From: Armatimonadota bacterium
GTDB taxonomy: Bacteria; Armatimonadota; UBA5829; DTJY01
DNA length: 64,000 bases
NCBI GenBank assembly: GCA_023511795.1
Contig: JAIMAU010000001.1
Span: forward strand, 326,384 to 390,383
Direction of reading: 5' to 3'
Below, piece after piece: positions 10,585-19,550 of this stretch (its first letter is position 1; each line of letters starts with the position of its first letter). The notes beneath the pieces are model-generated. The model had not been told where the DNA came from and made no database searches. It saw nothing but the letters and a program-made list of their open reading frames with translations. Position numbers and translations under genes: made by a program.

Positions 10585-11838
10585 ATGGGTGGGCACAACG
10601 CTAGGGTCTATACCTCTCGGAGGCAGGATGACCTGGAAGCTGAGATGACGAGAATCGGAGCGGAGTGGGCCGGTGTCATCAGAATGCTTCCGAAGGCAGA
10701 ACACTACGTTATCAAGCTGGACAACGTGCGCACCCCAGCGGCGCTCATCCTTAAGGAAGAAATGCTGGCAAAGGGTGGAGATGCGGCCATCCATCGAGAC
10801 TGCATCACCGGTCGTATTGAGCACTCAGACGTACTGCTCATGGGTACTGGGAAGGTTTTTGACCAGGTGATTCATGACCTCCACGACCAGCAGTTTTCGT
10901 TGCCGGAAATCGCCGACGAAATCACTTTGGCAATCGAAAATTACCGTAGCCCAATTTCGCTTATGCCTTCTCCAAGTGAGCTTCCTGTCTGTCTCCAGTC
11001 GTTCTATTCTACTATGCGCGAGCGCACCCTAATCATGGGAATATTGAATGTTACGCCTGATTCCTTCTCCGACGGAGGATTGTATGTAGATAAAAATGCT
11101 GCCATTGAGCGCGGCTTGGAAATGATAGATGAGGGTGCTGACGTGATTGACATTGGCGGCGAATCAAGCCGTCCCGGTGCCGAACCTGTGCCTGTTGAAG
11201 AAGAGCTTGCAAGGGTCGTTCCGATAATTCAGGAGCTTTCAAAGCGTGTATCGGTTCCGATTTCAATTGACACATATAAGCCGGAAGTCGCACGTGCAGC
11301 GCTGGATGCAGGCGCAAGCATTATCAACGACATCACAGGCCTTGTAAATCCGCTTATGAGGGCACTTGCCGCCGAGCGAAAAGTCCCTGTGATAATCATG
11401 CATATGAAGGGCAATCCACAAACCATGCAAGATAATCCTGTCTATGAAGATGTGGTATCTGAGGTTATGAAATTTCTCCGCCAGCGCACAGAGCAAGTAG
11501 TCGAGGCTGGCTTGCCAGAAGAATACGTAATTATTGATCCTGGTATTGGTTTTGGCAAAACTGTCGAACACAACCTTGAGATTATCTACAAACTGCGCGA
11601 TTTCAAGTCGCTTGGCTCCCCCATTTTGATAGGCACATCAAGAAAGTCCTTCATCGGCAAAATTCTGGGCGGCCTCCCACCCACCGGGCGCTTGGAAGGT
11701 ACTGCCGCCACTGTGGCCATTAGTATTGCCAACGGAGCGAATATCGTTCGGGTGCATGATGTAAAACAAATGGCAAAGGTGGCGAGAATGACCGATGCTA
11801 TTGTTCGGTTTATTTCGGAAACACAACCGTTGCCGTAA
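10585..11838 (+). CDS. folP: Dihydropteroate synthase with N-terminal extension
   Basis: Condenses dihydropterin pyrophosphate with p-aminobenzoate in folate synthesis. The catalytic TIM barrel begins near residue 147 with TLIMGILNVTPDSFSDGG and continues through DIGGESSRPGAEPV, ISIDTYKPEVA and DPGIGFGKTVEHN. This domain is of normal length. The first ~140 residues are an extra domain (MLPKAEHYVIKLDNVRTPAA, then KEEMLAKGGDAAIHRD) found on FolP in some Firmicutes, deltaproteobacteria and related lineages; its role is not established. It converges on the sensor kinase gene, and the two coding ends overlap by 29 bases. Confidence 0.94.
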   Translation: MGGHNARVYTSRRQDDLEAEMTRIGAEWAGVIRMLPKAEHYVIKLDNVRTPAALILKEEMLAKGGDAAIHRDCITGRIEHSDVLLMGTGKVFDQVIHDLHDQQFSLPEIADEITLAIENYRSPISLMPSPSELPVCLQSFYSTMRERTLIMGILNVTPDSFSDGGLYVDKNAAIERGLEMIDEGADVIDIGGESSRPGAEPVPVEEELARVVPIIQELSKRVSVPISIDTYKPEVARAALDAGASIINDITGLVNPLMRALAAERKVPVIIMHMKGNPQTMQDNPVYEDVVSEVMKFLRQRTEQVVEAGLPEEYVIIDPGIGFGKTVEHNLEIIYKLRDFKSLGSPILIGTSRKSFIGKILGGLPPTGRLEGTAATVAISIANGANIVRVHDVKQMAKVARMTDAIVRFISETQPLP

Positions 11839-13528
11839 TCCTTTTGTTGCTTTTTAGTGAAAAGTGGCCATGGAGGTCATCGCGGACTAGACTTTCTACG
11901 ATTTGAAGTCCCAAGTTGCGGCTCTGCCGAAGGTCGAATCCTTTTGGTAGCGGTGTGCCGTCATTTATTACTGCAATCTCAATTTCACGTTCATTTTCTG
12001 AAAACCTTACGGCAACGTTCCCCTTATCAAGAGTCTTAAATCCATGCTTGAACGCATTTTGAATGAGTTCGTTTAAGATGAGAGCCACTGAGGTGGCTTT
12101 TGCTGGGGGAAGTAGGATATCCGGACCACTTAGTGAGGTTTCAACTTGTTTTTCGGACGATAGTAGACTTTGGCAAGTTGCAGCTAAGATATTTTCTGCG
12201 ACCTTCTTAATGTTGACGGTATCCATTTCTTCTTGGGAAAGAACTTCATGGACGGAAGCTATGCTGAGGATTCGGTTAATGCTTTCTTGTAGCACGGTTT
12301 CGACAGAGTTAGTTTTCGCATAGTGCATTTGTAGACGTAGGAGGCTAGCTATTGTCTGCAGGTTGTTTTTAACCCTGTGGTGCATTTCCTGGATGATTGC
12401 TGACTTGACGACAAGCTTTGCGTTATCAATGGCAAGAGCCGCATGGCTAGCAAGCGCTGTGAGGATTCCAATCTCGCCATTCGTGAAGACATGCGGTTTG
12501 TCTGTATAACAATTGAGCACCCCGATTATCTTTTCGCGCACGCGCAGGGGGACAGAAATCATTGAGCAGAGTCCTTCCTTTCGGGCAATGTCAGGATATC
12601 GGTATTCAGGAGTGCTTTTGACGTCAAGAACAGTAATTGGCCTGCCTTCTTGAATTGCTTTGCCTGCTAGACTCTCACCGAGCTTGAGATTTGGCTTGAA
12701 TATATATTCTCGGCTGGTGCTCTGTGTGGCACGGATTACAAGCTCTTGCTTTTCCTCATCTACAAGCATGACTGTTACGATTTTAAAATTCATCGTTTCG
12801 GCAGTCATGTTAACAATAAGGCCAAGTATTTCATCGAGATACATGCCGGAGGTCATCGAGCGGCTGACTTCAGATAAGGTTGAAAGGCGCGATACTTGGG
12901 TCTCCATGTTTCTATAGAGGCGCGAACTTTGAACGGCATTCGCTACTTGTTCGGCTATGTGCTCCATCAGGCGTATCTGGCTCTCAGTGTATTTGTGGGG
13001 CGGATTCGTGCGGATATTAATAACACCAACAAGTTGCTCGCCTGCAATGAGAGGAACAGAAAGCATGGAATGAAAGCGGTCTTCTTTTAGCCCGGCGAAG
13101 GCTTTGTAACGGCGATCCCTAAATGCGTCTCTATCAAGCGCTACGTGTTTTCGTTCTTGGGCTACCCAACCCGTGACTCCTTCGCCAACCTTCATTCTTA
13201 TTTTGCCAAGTAATTCTCTATTAGCACCTTTTGCTGCCCTAAGAACAAGTTCCTCGCTTTCATCATCCAGGAGGTAAATGAAGCAAGTATCAGTCTTTGT
13301 GACTTGGACAGCTATGTCGGCAACCACATCAAGCAAGTGCTGGGTATCGAATGTCGAACCGATTGCTTGCCCAAGCCGCCTGAGAGCTTCGATTTCGATA
13401 TCGCGCTCTGCCAGCATTTCTCGGAGATGCTTGTTCTCTGCCTCAAGTTTGCTATATTCCTCTATGAGTTGGTTCATGGGAGTCTTAGGTTTTGGGATCA
13501 TGGGAAGCAAGCGAAATTGGCTACCCAA
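11810..13528 (-). CDS. Sensor histidine kinase: coiled coil, two GAF domains, HisKA_2 and HATPase
   Basis: A soluble two-component kinase with no membrane segment. An N-terminal coiled coil (about 17-50) is followed by a GAF domain (about 65-205), a second GAF (about 230-370), the HisKA_2 phosphoacceptor segment EMHHRVKNNLQTIASLLRLQ with the His near 383, and a C-terminal ATPase domain with the N-box NELIQNAFKHG. This architecture commonly pairs with ANTAR response regulators, and the gene directly follows one. The start may be TTG 13528, 1 base after the regulator's stop, or ATG 13501. The ligand sensed by the GAF domains is unknown. Confidence 0.9.
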   Translation of the reverse strand: MGSQFRLLPMIPKPKTPMNQLIEEYSKLEAENKHLREMLAERDIEIEALRRLGQAIGSTFDTQHLLDVVADIAVQVTKTDTCFIYLLDDESEELVLRAAKGANRELLGKIRMKVGEGVTGWVAQERKHVALDRDAFRDRRYKAFAGLKEDRFHSMLSVPLIAGEQLVGVINIRTNPPHKYTESQIRLMEHIAEQVANAVQSSRLYRNMETQVSRLSTLSEVSRSMTSGMYLDEILGLIVNMTAETMNFKIVTVMLVDEEKQELVIRATQSTSREYIFKPNLKLGESLAGKAIQEGRPITVLDVKSTPEYRYPDIARKEGLCSMISVPLRVREKIIGVLNCYTDKPHVFTNGEIGILTALASHAALAIDNAKLVVKSAIIQEMHHRVKNNLQTIASLLRLQMHYAKTNSVETVLQESINRILSIASVHEVLSQEEMDTVNIKKVAENILAATCQSLLSSEKQVETSLSGPDILLPPAKATSVALILNELIQNAFKHGFKTLDKGNVAVRFSENEREIEIAVINDGTPLPKGFDLRQSRNLGLQIVESLVRDDLHGHFSLKSNKRITATVVFPK

Positions 13529-13529
13529 T

Positions 13530-14111
13530 CTATCCCATATCTTGCGTCAGGATGATTGCCTCTGCAATCTCCTTCATTGTTTTTCGAGTATTCATGCTTT
13601 GTGTTTGAATCCAGCGGAAAGCTTCTTGTTCTTTCATGCCACGTTTCTCCATGAGTATTCCCTTTGCACGCTCGATTAGCTTGCGGATTTCTAGTTTCTC
13701 TTGGAGGTCGCCAACATTTTTTTCAAGAACCTCCTTCTCTTGATAGCGGGAGATTGCTACCTCAATAGCAGGCAGAAGGTCAGCTTCTTTGAAGGGCTTG
13801 ACCAGATAGCCAAAAACCCCAGCTTTCTTGGCTCTTTCTATGAGGTCCTGCTGGCTGTATGCGGTCAAGAGTATGGTAGGCGCAATCTTTTCCTCCGAAA
13901 TTATCTTTGCCGCATCAAGTCAATCCATCTTCGGCATCTTGATGTCGAGAATGACAAGGTCAGGTTTGAGCAACCGAGCAAGTTCCACAGCTTTTTCGCC
14001 GTCGCCTGCCTCTGCTACAACCTGGTGGCCCATTTTTTCGAGTATCTTTTTTAAATCTAGCCGAATGATTGATTCATCGTCAGCAATGAGTATACGAAGT
14101 GTCTGCACCAA
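13530..14111 (-). pseudogene. ANTAR-domain response regulator interrupted by an in-frame TGA
   Basis: A receiver plus RNA-binding ANTAR protein that would act as a transcription antiterminator. Codons 1-63 encode a normal receiver start, with acidic pocket D11-D12, phosphoacceptor D56 in LVILDIKMP, ending KMD. Codon 64, at 13920-13922, is TGA. The same frame then continues without shift through LDAAKII, the LLTAYSQ and YLVKPF receiver motifs, a coiled coil and an ANTAR domain (KLIERAKGILMEKRGM) to a stop at 13530. The expected residue at codon 64 is the conserved Gly of the MPxMDG motif, so GGA to TGA, one base, explains it. It may be a real nonsense mutation or a sequence error. GGGGAGGAG precedes the TTG/GTG start. 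Confidence 0.85.
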
Positions 14112-14131
14112 TTACTCCTCCCCGCTTCAAC

Positions 14132-14161
14132 TTGTTGGAAAATTCTACAATATGGTATAAT
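14132..14161 (+). promoter_or_regulatory. Putative promoter of the membrane-protein gene at 14190
   Basis: TTGTTG (14132-14137) and TATAAT (14156-14161) are separated by 18 bases, and the predicted start is about 20 bases before the coding start. It faces and overlaps the - strand promoter at 14142-14170, so RNA polymerase could not occupy both at once. Confidence 0.5.
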
Positions 14162-14170
14162 CTTTGTCAA
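14142..14170 (-). promoter_or_regulatory. Strong promoter of the ANTAR regulator and sensor kinase operon
   Basis: Read on the - strand, TTGACA (14170-14165) and TAGAAT (14147-14142) are spaced 17 bases apart, close to the sigma70 consensus. Transcription would start near 14135, just upstream of GGGGAGGAG and the regulator start. It overlaps the opposing promoter at 14132-14161. Confidence 0.65.
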
Positions 14171-14189
14171 AGTGCCTATTTGCAGATAA

Positions 14190-15020
14190 GTGGAAAAAAG
14201 TATGCGGCTTAACCATGTGGGCTGGTGCATTGGTGCATCGGCCCTCTACCTGTTTATGAGAATTGGCCTTCCTATGCTTCGGATTAAGCTGCTACGGCCG
14301 GATGTAGCGGCGTTTATCTCAATTTGCGCCTTCATGCTAGTGCAATTGGCTCTGATGCTAGTAATCGCTCGGATGCAATTAAGACCAATATCTGCTTTGT
14401 TTGTTGCAATTCCCAATTTTGCTTTGACGATTGCCTTGACCTATATTATGCTAAATGTGAGGATTACTAATCCCTTATTGGTGGATTGCATACTTGCAGC
14501 TCGGTCGCTTTCTATGATGCTTTTGGCCGGTTCCATAGGCTATCTTGTTAGCTTTATTATTAGCGAACCGAACTTGCTTTTACCCGCTGCTGTGTTCGCT
14601 GCGCTGGTGGATTACTGGAGCGTTACTTGGGGACCTCTGAGCCATCTTTTAACCAACGCAATGCCTACGGTGGCAGCAGCATCGGTGCAAGTGCCGTCCA
14701 TTGGACATCCTCAACCGATTACTATGATAGGCATTGGCGACTTTGTATTTCTAGCCCTATTCTTTAGTGTATTGTATCGCTTTCGAATGAACATAAGAGG
14801 CTCTTTTTGGCTGGGCTATGCGCTTTTGACAGCTTCAATGCTGCTAGTTCTATATTATAAAACTGCATTACCTGCTTTAGTTCCCATAGGGATTGCAGTA
14901 ATAGCCATGAATTTGAGATATTTTAGGCTCAAACGCGATGAGCTTGTTGCTATAGTCTATGCTGGAGTAATTCTCCTAGCGTTTCTTGTCGTGGCAGGGT
15001 TTTTCTTTCTGCGAAGATAG
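14190..15020 (+). CDS. Hypothetical multi-pass membrane protein
   Basis: A 276-residue, very hydrophobic protein with roughly eight predicted membrane helices, for example about 15-30, 45-65, 70-90, 105-130, 185-205, 210-230 and 255-273. I do not recognise a family. There is no obvious catalytic motif, and one long loop (about 140-180, SHLLTNAMPTVAAASVQVPS) lies outside the helices. The start is GTG 14190 or ATG 14202, neither with a convincing ribosome binding site, so it may be translated from a very short leader. It is transcribed divergently from the two-component genes and is followed by leuS after 60 bases. Confidence 0.6.
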   Translation: MEKSMRLNHVGWCIGASALYLFMRIGLPMLRIKLLRPDVAAFISICAFMLVQLALMLVIARMQLRPISALFVAIPNFALTIALTYIMLNVRITNPLLVDCILAARSLSMMLLAGSIGYLVSFIISEPNLLLPAAVFAALVDYWSVTWGPLSHLLTNAMPTVAAASVQVPSIGHPQPITMIGIGDFVFLALFFSVLYRFRMNIRGSFWLGYALLTASMLLVLYYKTALPALVPIGIAVIAMNLRYFRLKRDELVAIVYAGVILLAFLVVAGFFFLRR

Positions 15021-15079
15021 GAAAATCATTAAATTATACTTTCCCGGTGATAATTGCCGGTTTTGTAAGGATGAGGGTG

Positions 15080-17572
15080 ATGGCAGAGAAATACGATTTT
15101 CAGTCAATCGAGAAAAAGTGGCAAGAACGATGGTCTAAAGCTCAGCTATTTAAAACCCGGGACGATCCCGAAAAGCCAAAGTATTACTACCTCGATATGT
15201 TCCCATATCCTTCTGGTGAGTTGCACATGGGCCACATGCGCAACTATATCATAGGCGATGTTATTTCTCGTTGCAGAGTAATGCAAGGATATAATGTCCT
15301 CCATCCGATGGGCTTTGATTCCTTTGGGCTACCTGCTGAGAACGCAGCTATTGAACGTGGCATCCACCCGGCTAAATGGACGATGGATTGCATTGCTCGG
15401 ATGCGCGAGCAATTTGGCCAACTTGGGATTTCCTTCGATTGGAACCGCGAGGTCATAACATGCCTTCCAGAATACTATAAATGGAACCAATGGTTCTTTC
15501 TAAAGTTTTTGGAAAAAGGCTTGGCATACAAGAAGCTTGCGCCAGTGAACTGGTGCCCCGAATGTCAGACTGTATTGGCGAATGAGGAAGTCGAAGGCGG
15601 CGTATGTTGGCGTTGTGGTAGCACTGCTGTTCGAAAAGATTTGGAACAGTGGTTCTTCAAAATCACAGAATACGCTGATCGCTTATTGCAAGATATCGAT
15701 TTGCTAGAAGAATGGCCTGAACGTGTGCGAACAATGCAGCGTAATTGGATTGGCCGTAGCGAAGGCGTCGTTATTAAATTCAAAGTTGCGGAGACTGGCG
15801 ACGATGTTCCTGTTTACACTACACGCCAGGATACTGTTTATGGCGTAACATATCTGGTTCTCGCCCCCGAACATCCACTAGTGGCAAAGCTCACTGCTGG
15901 CACGGAGTATGAAAAGCCTGTTAAAGATTTTGTGGCTAAAGTGCGAACTTTGAGTGAGATAGAGCGCCTATCAACTACACTGGAAAAGATTGGCATGTTT
16001 ATTGGGGCTAACGCTATCAATCCAATGAATGGAGAGAAAGTTCCAATTTGGATTGCAAATTACGTTTTACTAGAATACGGGACAGGTGCGGTCATGGGGG
16101 TCCCAGCGCATGATGAACGTGATTTTGAATTTGCAAGGAAATATGGCTTGGAAATTCGAGAGGTTATTGTTCCTCCAGGTCAAGCACCACAGGACCCTCA
16201 GCATATGGTGGCAGCTTATATCGAACCAGGTATTCAAATCAACTCGGGGCCATTCGATGGTATGCCAAGCGAAGAAGCCAAGAAGGCTATTGCAGATTAT
16301 ATGGAGGAACATAATATAGGCCATCGGCAGATAAGCTACCGCTTGCGCGACTGGCTTATTTCTCGCCAGCGTTATTGGGGCACGCCAATCCCGATTGTTT
16401 ATTGTGAGAAATGTGGCATGGTGGCTGTTCCCGAAGACCAGCTTCCCGTTGTCTTGCCAACGGATGTGAAGTTTACCGGTAAAGGTGAGTCACCACTTAC
16501 AACGTCAGCCACGTTCTTATATACGGATTGTCCTAAATGTGGTGGAAAAGCAAGACGCGAAACTGATACCATGGCGACATGGATAGACTCGTCTTGGTAT
16601 TTCCTAAGATACGCCAGTCCGCATGAAGATAAAATGCCATTTGACAAGGACGCAGTTAACTTTTGGCTGCCTGTTGACCAATATGTCGGTGGCGTTGAGC
16701 ATGCAGTACTCCACTTACTTTACTCCAGGTTCTTTACAAAAGTAATTAAGGACCTTGGCTTAATTAATTTCTCTGAGCCATTTTCACGCCTATTTACCCA
16801 GGGCATGATTTATAAAGATGGCTTTAAGATGAGCAAATCTCGTGGCAATGTGGTCTCCCCAGATTATATTTGTAGCAAGTATGGCGCGGATACAGGGCGC
16901 ATGTTCATTTTATTTATCGGACCTCCCGACCAGGACGCTGAATGGAGCGATCAAGGCATCGAAGGGGTTTTTAGGTATCTAAATCGCGTCTGGCGCCTCT
17001 TCAACGCAAATTCCGCAAACTTCGATTCGTCTTGGAGAGAAAAGCTCAAAGGCGCGAACCTGAGCGTGCCTGAGCGGAATATGCGTCGAAAAACCCATCA
17101 AACAATTCGCAAGGTTACCGAAGATATTGAGCGTTTCCACTTTAATACTTCGGTGAGTGCTTTAATGGAAATGGTGAATGAGATGGCAGATTATGTAGAT
17201 GCCATTGGTTCTAACCCATCAGCTGTCAGCCTTGCTGTTCTGTCTGAAGCTATGGAAAACCTTGTCTTGCTTCTCAGTCCATTTACTCCTCACTTGGCAG
17301 ATGAGCTTTGGGAGCGCCTGGGGAAATCGGACACCACATACCAGCAGAGTTGGCCTGAGTTCGACCCTGAGATTGCTAAGGTTGAGCAAGTTACAATTGT
17401 GCTTCAAGTGAACGGCAAAGTCCGAGATAGAATTGAAGTACCCGTGGACACCGACCGCGCAGAGCTTGAGCGGCTTGCCCTAGAAAGCGAAAGAATCAAG
17501 TCGTTCCTAGATAATAAACCTGTGAGAAAAGTTATTGTTGTTCCAGGAAAGTTGGTGAATATAGTAGTTTAA
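15080..17572 (+). CDS. leuS: Leucyl-tRNA synthetase
   Basis: Class I synthetase that charges tRNA-Leu. HMGHMRN (the HIGH motif) is near residue 49, KMSKSRGN near 583, and a CP1 editing domain between them carries the TTRQDTVYG-like motif (TTRQDTVYGVTYL) and GAVMGVPAHDERD. Zinc-binding cysteines occur around CPECQTVLANEEVEGGVCWRCG and again at CEKCGMV/CPKCGGK. The length of 830 is normal. I place the start at ATG 15080, just after GAGGG, because the family begins near EKYDFQSIEKKWQ; two upstream starts (15047, 15071) are open in frame. Confidence 0.96.
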   Translation: MAEKYDFQSIEKKWQERWSKAQLFKTRDDPEKPKYYYLDMFPYPSGELHMGHMRNYIIGDVISRCRVMQGYNVLHPMGFDSFGLPAENAAIERGIHPAKWTMDCIARMREQFGQLGISFDWNREVITCLPEYYKWNQWFFLKFLEKGLAYKKLAPVNWCPECQTVLANEEVEGGVCWRCGSTAVRKDLEQWFFKITEYADRLLQDIDLLEEWPERVRTMQRNWIGRSEGVVIKFKVAETGDDVPVYTTRQDTVYGVTYLVLAPEHPLVAKLTAGTEYEKPVKDFVAKVRTLSEIERLSTTLEKIGMFIGANAINPMNGEKVPIWIANYVLLEYGTGAVMGVPAHDERDFEFARKYGLEIREVIVPPGQAPQDPQHMVAAYIEPGIQINSGPFDGMPSEEAKKAIADYMEEHNIGHRQISYRLRDWLISRQRYWGTPIPIVYCEKCGMVAVPEDQLPVVLPTDVKFTGKGESPLTTSATFLYTDCPKCGGKARRETDTMATWIDSSWYFLRYASPHEDKMPFDKDAVNFWLPVDQYVGGVEHAVLHLLYSRFFTKVIKDLGLINFSEPFSRLFTQGMIYKDGFKMSKSRGNVVSPDYICSKYGADTGRMFILFIGPPDQDAEWSDQGIEGVFRYLNRVWRLFNANSANFDSSWREKLKGANLSVPERNMRRKTHQTIRKVTEDIERFHFNTSVSALMEMVNEMADYVDAIGSNPSAVSLAVLSEAMENLVLLLSPFTPHLADELWERLGKSDTTYQQSWPEFDPEIAKVEQVTIVLQVNGKVRDRIEVPVDTDRAELERLALESERIKSFLDNKPVRKVIVVPGKLVNIVV

Positions 17573-17603
17573 GCAAGTTTCCCTAAGAGAATGGAGGAAT
17601 TAA

Positions 17604-18359
17604 TTGGCTAAGCTTCTTCTTCTGGCTTATGTTGCTATTTGTCAGACAGTAATCAAAGTCCAACCGACCATTGTTGACCCATCCCAGTGGTCGTATTATG
17701 AAGTCCACAGGACAAAGGCTCCAATAACAGTTGACGGTGTCCTTACCGAGAAAGAGTGGGGCCATGCGCCCGAAACTTCGCCCTTTAGAGAAGTATTTCA
17801 GCCTGGAGATCTTCAAGAGGCGCGAACTACAGCAAAGCTTCTGTGGGATGACAAATACCTTTACGTAGCCTTCATCTGCTGGGATGATGATATTTGGAGC
17901 AATTATACCAAGTTCGATGACCCCGTTTATGCTGAAGAAGCCGCTGAGATTTTCATAGATCCCGAAGGTTGCGGGCGGCACTACTGGGAGATAGACATCA
18001 GCCCGCGCAATGTGGTTGTTGATTTAAACATTACGCGCGCTGGTTTTCAAGCTAATGCTGCTACGCTTGCACGCTATAATGTCAAAGGGTTGAAGACCGG
18101 CGTGAAGGTTTACGGGACGCTCGACAATCGAAACGACAAAGATGAGAAGTGGACTGCCGAATTGGCCATCCCTTGGTTGGATTTTAAGGGCAGGAAAGTT
18201 AATGTCCCTCCAAAAATAGGTGATTCGTGGAGAGCTAATATGTTTCGTTGTGAGCGTGCCGGGCCAGAGAAGGAAGACGACCAATTCCTTTCGTGGTCCC
18301 TTTCACCAGGCGTATTTCATCAGCCGAAAAACTTTGGCGTGCTTGTATTTTGCGAGTAG
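17604..18359 (+). CDS. Secreted carbohydrate-binding CBM9-like protein
   Basis: 251 residues; a short hydrophobic N-terminus (KLLLLAYVAICQ) looks like an export signal. The rest resembles one family 9 carbohydrate-binding module: ITVDGVLTEKEWGHAPE, then TTAKLLWDDKYLYVAFICWDD, EEAAEIFIDPEGC, the WTAELAIPWLDF strand, and a GDSWRANMFRCER segment near the end. CBM9-like domains bind sugar ends and often accompany xylanases, but stand-alone copies are common in this kind of genome and their ligand is unknown. TGGAGGA lies 5 bases before the TTG start. First gene of the + strand carbohydrate block. Confidence 0.82.
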   Translation: MAKLLLLAYVAICQTVIKVQPTIVDPSQWSYYEVHRTKAPITVDGVLTEKEWGHAPETSPFREVFQPGDLQEARTTAKLLWDDKYLYVAFICWDDDIWSNYTKFDDPVYAEEAAEIFIDPEGCGRHYWEIDISPRNVVVDLNITRAGFQANAATLARYNVKGLKTGVKVYGTLDNRNDKDEKWTAELAIPWLDFKGRKVNVPPKIGDSWRANMFRCERAGPEKEDDQFLSWSLSPGVFHQPKNFGVLVFCE

Positions 18360-18365
18360 AACGCT

Positions 18366-19487
18366 ATGAGTGTGGATTGCTCCACGGGTATTATTTGTTT
18401 CTTTCTGTTGCTAAGTTTTCATGCAGGAGCTGCCATGGAAAAGCCAGGAGTCGGATATACCATCGAAAAATTCACCATAAGCCGGGATGATTCCCTGTAT
18501 GAATGTTTCCCAAGCCTAGCAAGATGCAACAATGGAAGAATAATACTTACATATCGAGAGAGCGATTCCCACGTTGCAAGGGATTTTTGCAGACTAGTTG
18601 TGCGGATAAGCGATGACAATGGCAAGACGTTCTCAGAGCGAAAAATCTTGGCTGAGAGCCACCAGAAGGACGGCGTTCTGCTGAAATATAACTGTCCGAA
18701 GGTTCAGCAGCTAAAGGATGGACGCATACTGCTGATTTGTGATGTATTCAAAACTCCGCCAGCTGATGATGAGAAAGGTGGGGCAGGCTCGGATATAGTA
18801 TTCTTTTTCAGCAATGACTGTGGGGAGACCTGGTCTGCTGAGCAAAAAACTGGCGTTCATGGCATCATGCCCGATGAAGTTATTGAGCTTGCGAACGGTG
18901 ATTGGCTGTTGGCAACTCAGTTTCGGCGGGGGAATACCTTTCAGTGCGTGAGTCGAAGCACAGACGGCGGCAAAACATGGAGCGAACCTATCACCATTGC
19001 GGCGAGAGAAGGCTTTAATTTTTGCGAAGCGTCTATTCTCCAACTCCCGACTGGCGAGCTTGTGTGCTATATGCGCGAAAACAGCGGCAAAGGTCTGCCA
19101 ATATACAAATCAATTTCAAAAGATGGTGGTAAAACTTGGGAAGGGCCATTTGAAACCTTGATGATGGCTGGCCATCGTCCTGTTGCTCATCTTACAAAAA
19201 GTGGAAAAGTCATGATAACCTATCGCCATCAACCAGGTGGTGCAGGAGCATGGGCAAAAAATACCTTTGCCTACCTTGAATCGGTTGAAAGCGCTTTGGA
19301 AACTGATAGGTCAAAACAGTTTGGAGTTATCTTACCTCTTGATCATGACCGAAGCCAAAAATCGGATGGTGGTTATACCGGCTGGGTCGAAATTGAACAG
19401 GGTTGCTTTTTTGCCGTTAATTACATAGTTGATGACGCACCAAAGGCGCAGATACGAGGATATAGGTTTAGAGAACAGGATTTTTAA
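18366..19487 (+). CDS. Secreted sialidase-like (BNR/Asp-box) protein
   Basis: A 373-residue exported protein with a signal peptide (TGIICFFLLLSFHAGAA, residues ~6-22). At least four Asp-box repeats (S-x-D-x-G-x-T-W) are visible: SDDNGKTF, SNDCGETW, STDGGKTW and SKDGGKTW, as in six-bladed sialidase propellers. The FRIP-like region is not clear, so I call it sialidase-like; it may act on another sugar acid. The start lies 6 bases after the CBM9-like gene stop. It is probably co-transcribed with that gene and with the heparinase-like gene downstream. Confidence 0.8.
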   Translation: MSVDCSTGIICFFLLLSFHAGAAMEKPGVGYTIEKFTISRDDSLYECFPSLARCNNGRIILTYRESDSHVARDFCRLVVRISDDNGKTFSERKILAESHQKDGVLLKYNCPKVQQLKDGRILLICDVFKTPPADDEKGGAGSDIVFFFSNDCGETWSAEQKTGVHGIMPDEVIELANGDWLLATQFRRGNTFQCVSRSTDGGKTWSEPITIAAREGFNFCEASILQLPTGELVCYMRENSGKGLPIYKSISKDGGKTWEGPFETLMMAGHRPVAHLTKSGKVMITYRHQPGGAGAWAKNTFAYLESVESALETDRSKQFGVILPLDHDRSQKSDGGYTGWVEIEQGCFFAVNYIVDDAPKAQIRGYRFREQDF

Positions 19488-19550
19488 GAAAAGCTTTTGC
19501 TTGCGCGGAAGAATGGCAGGGTTATCTTGTGCAGTGGAGGAGAGCTTTCT

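Noticed and set aside
13920-13922. Alternative genetic code with UGA as glycine
   Set aside because: Several other genes in the window end at TGA, so a genome-wide UGA-Gly code is not supported; the single TGA is better seen as a mutation or error.
13920-13922. Selenocysteine codon
   Set aside because: The position is a conserved glycine outside any redox site, and I saw no SECIS-like hairpin directly after it.
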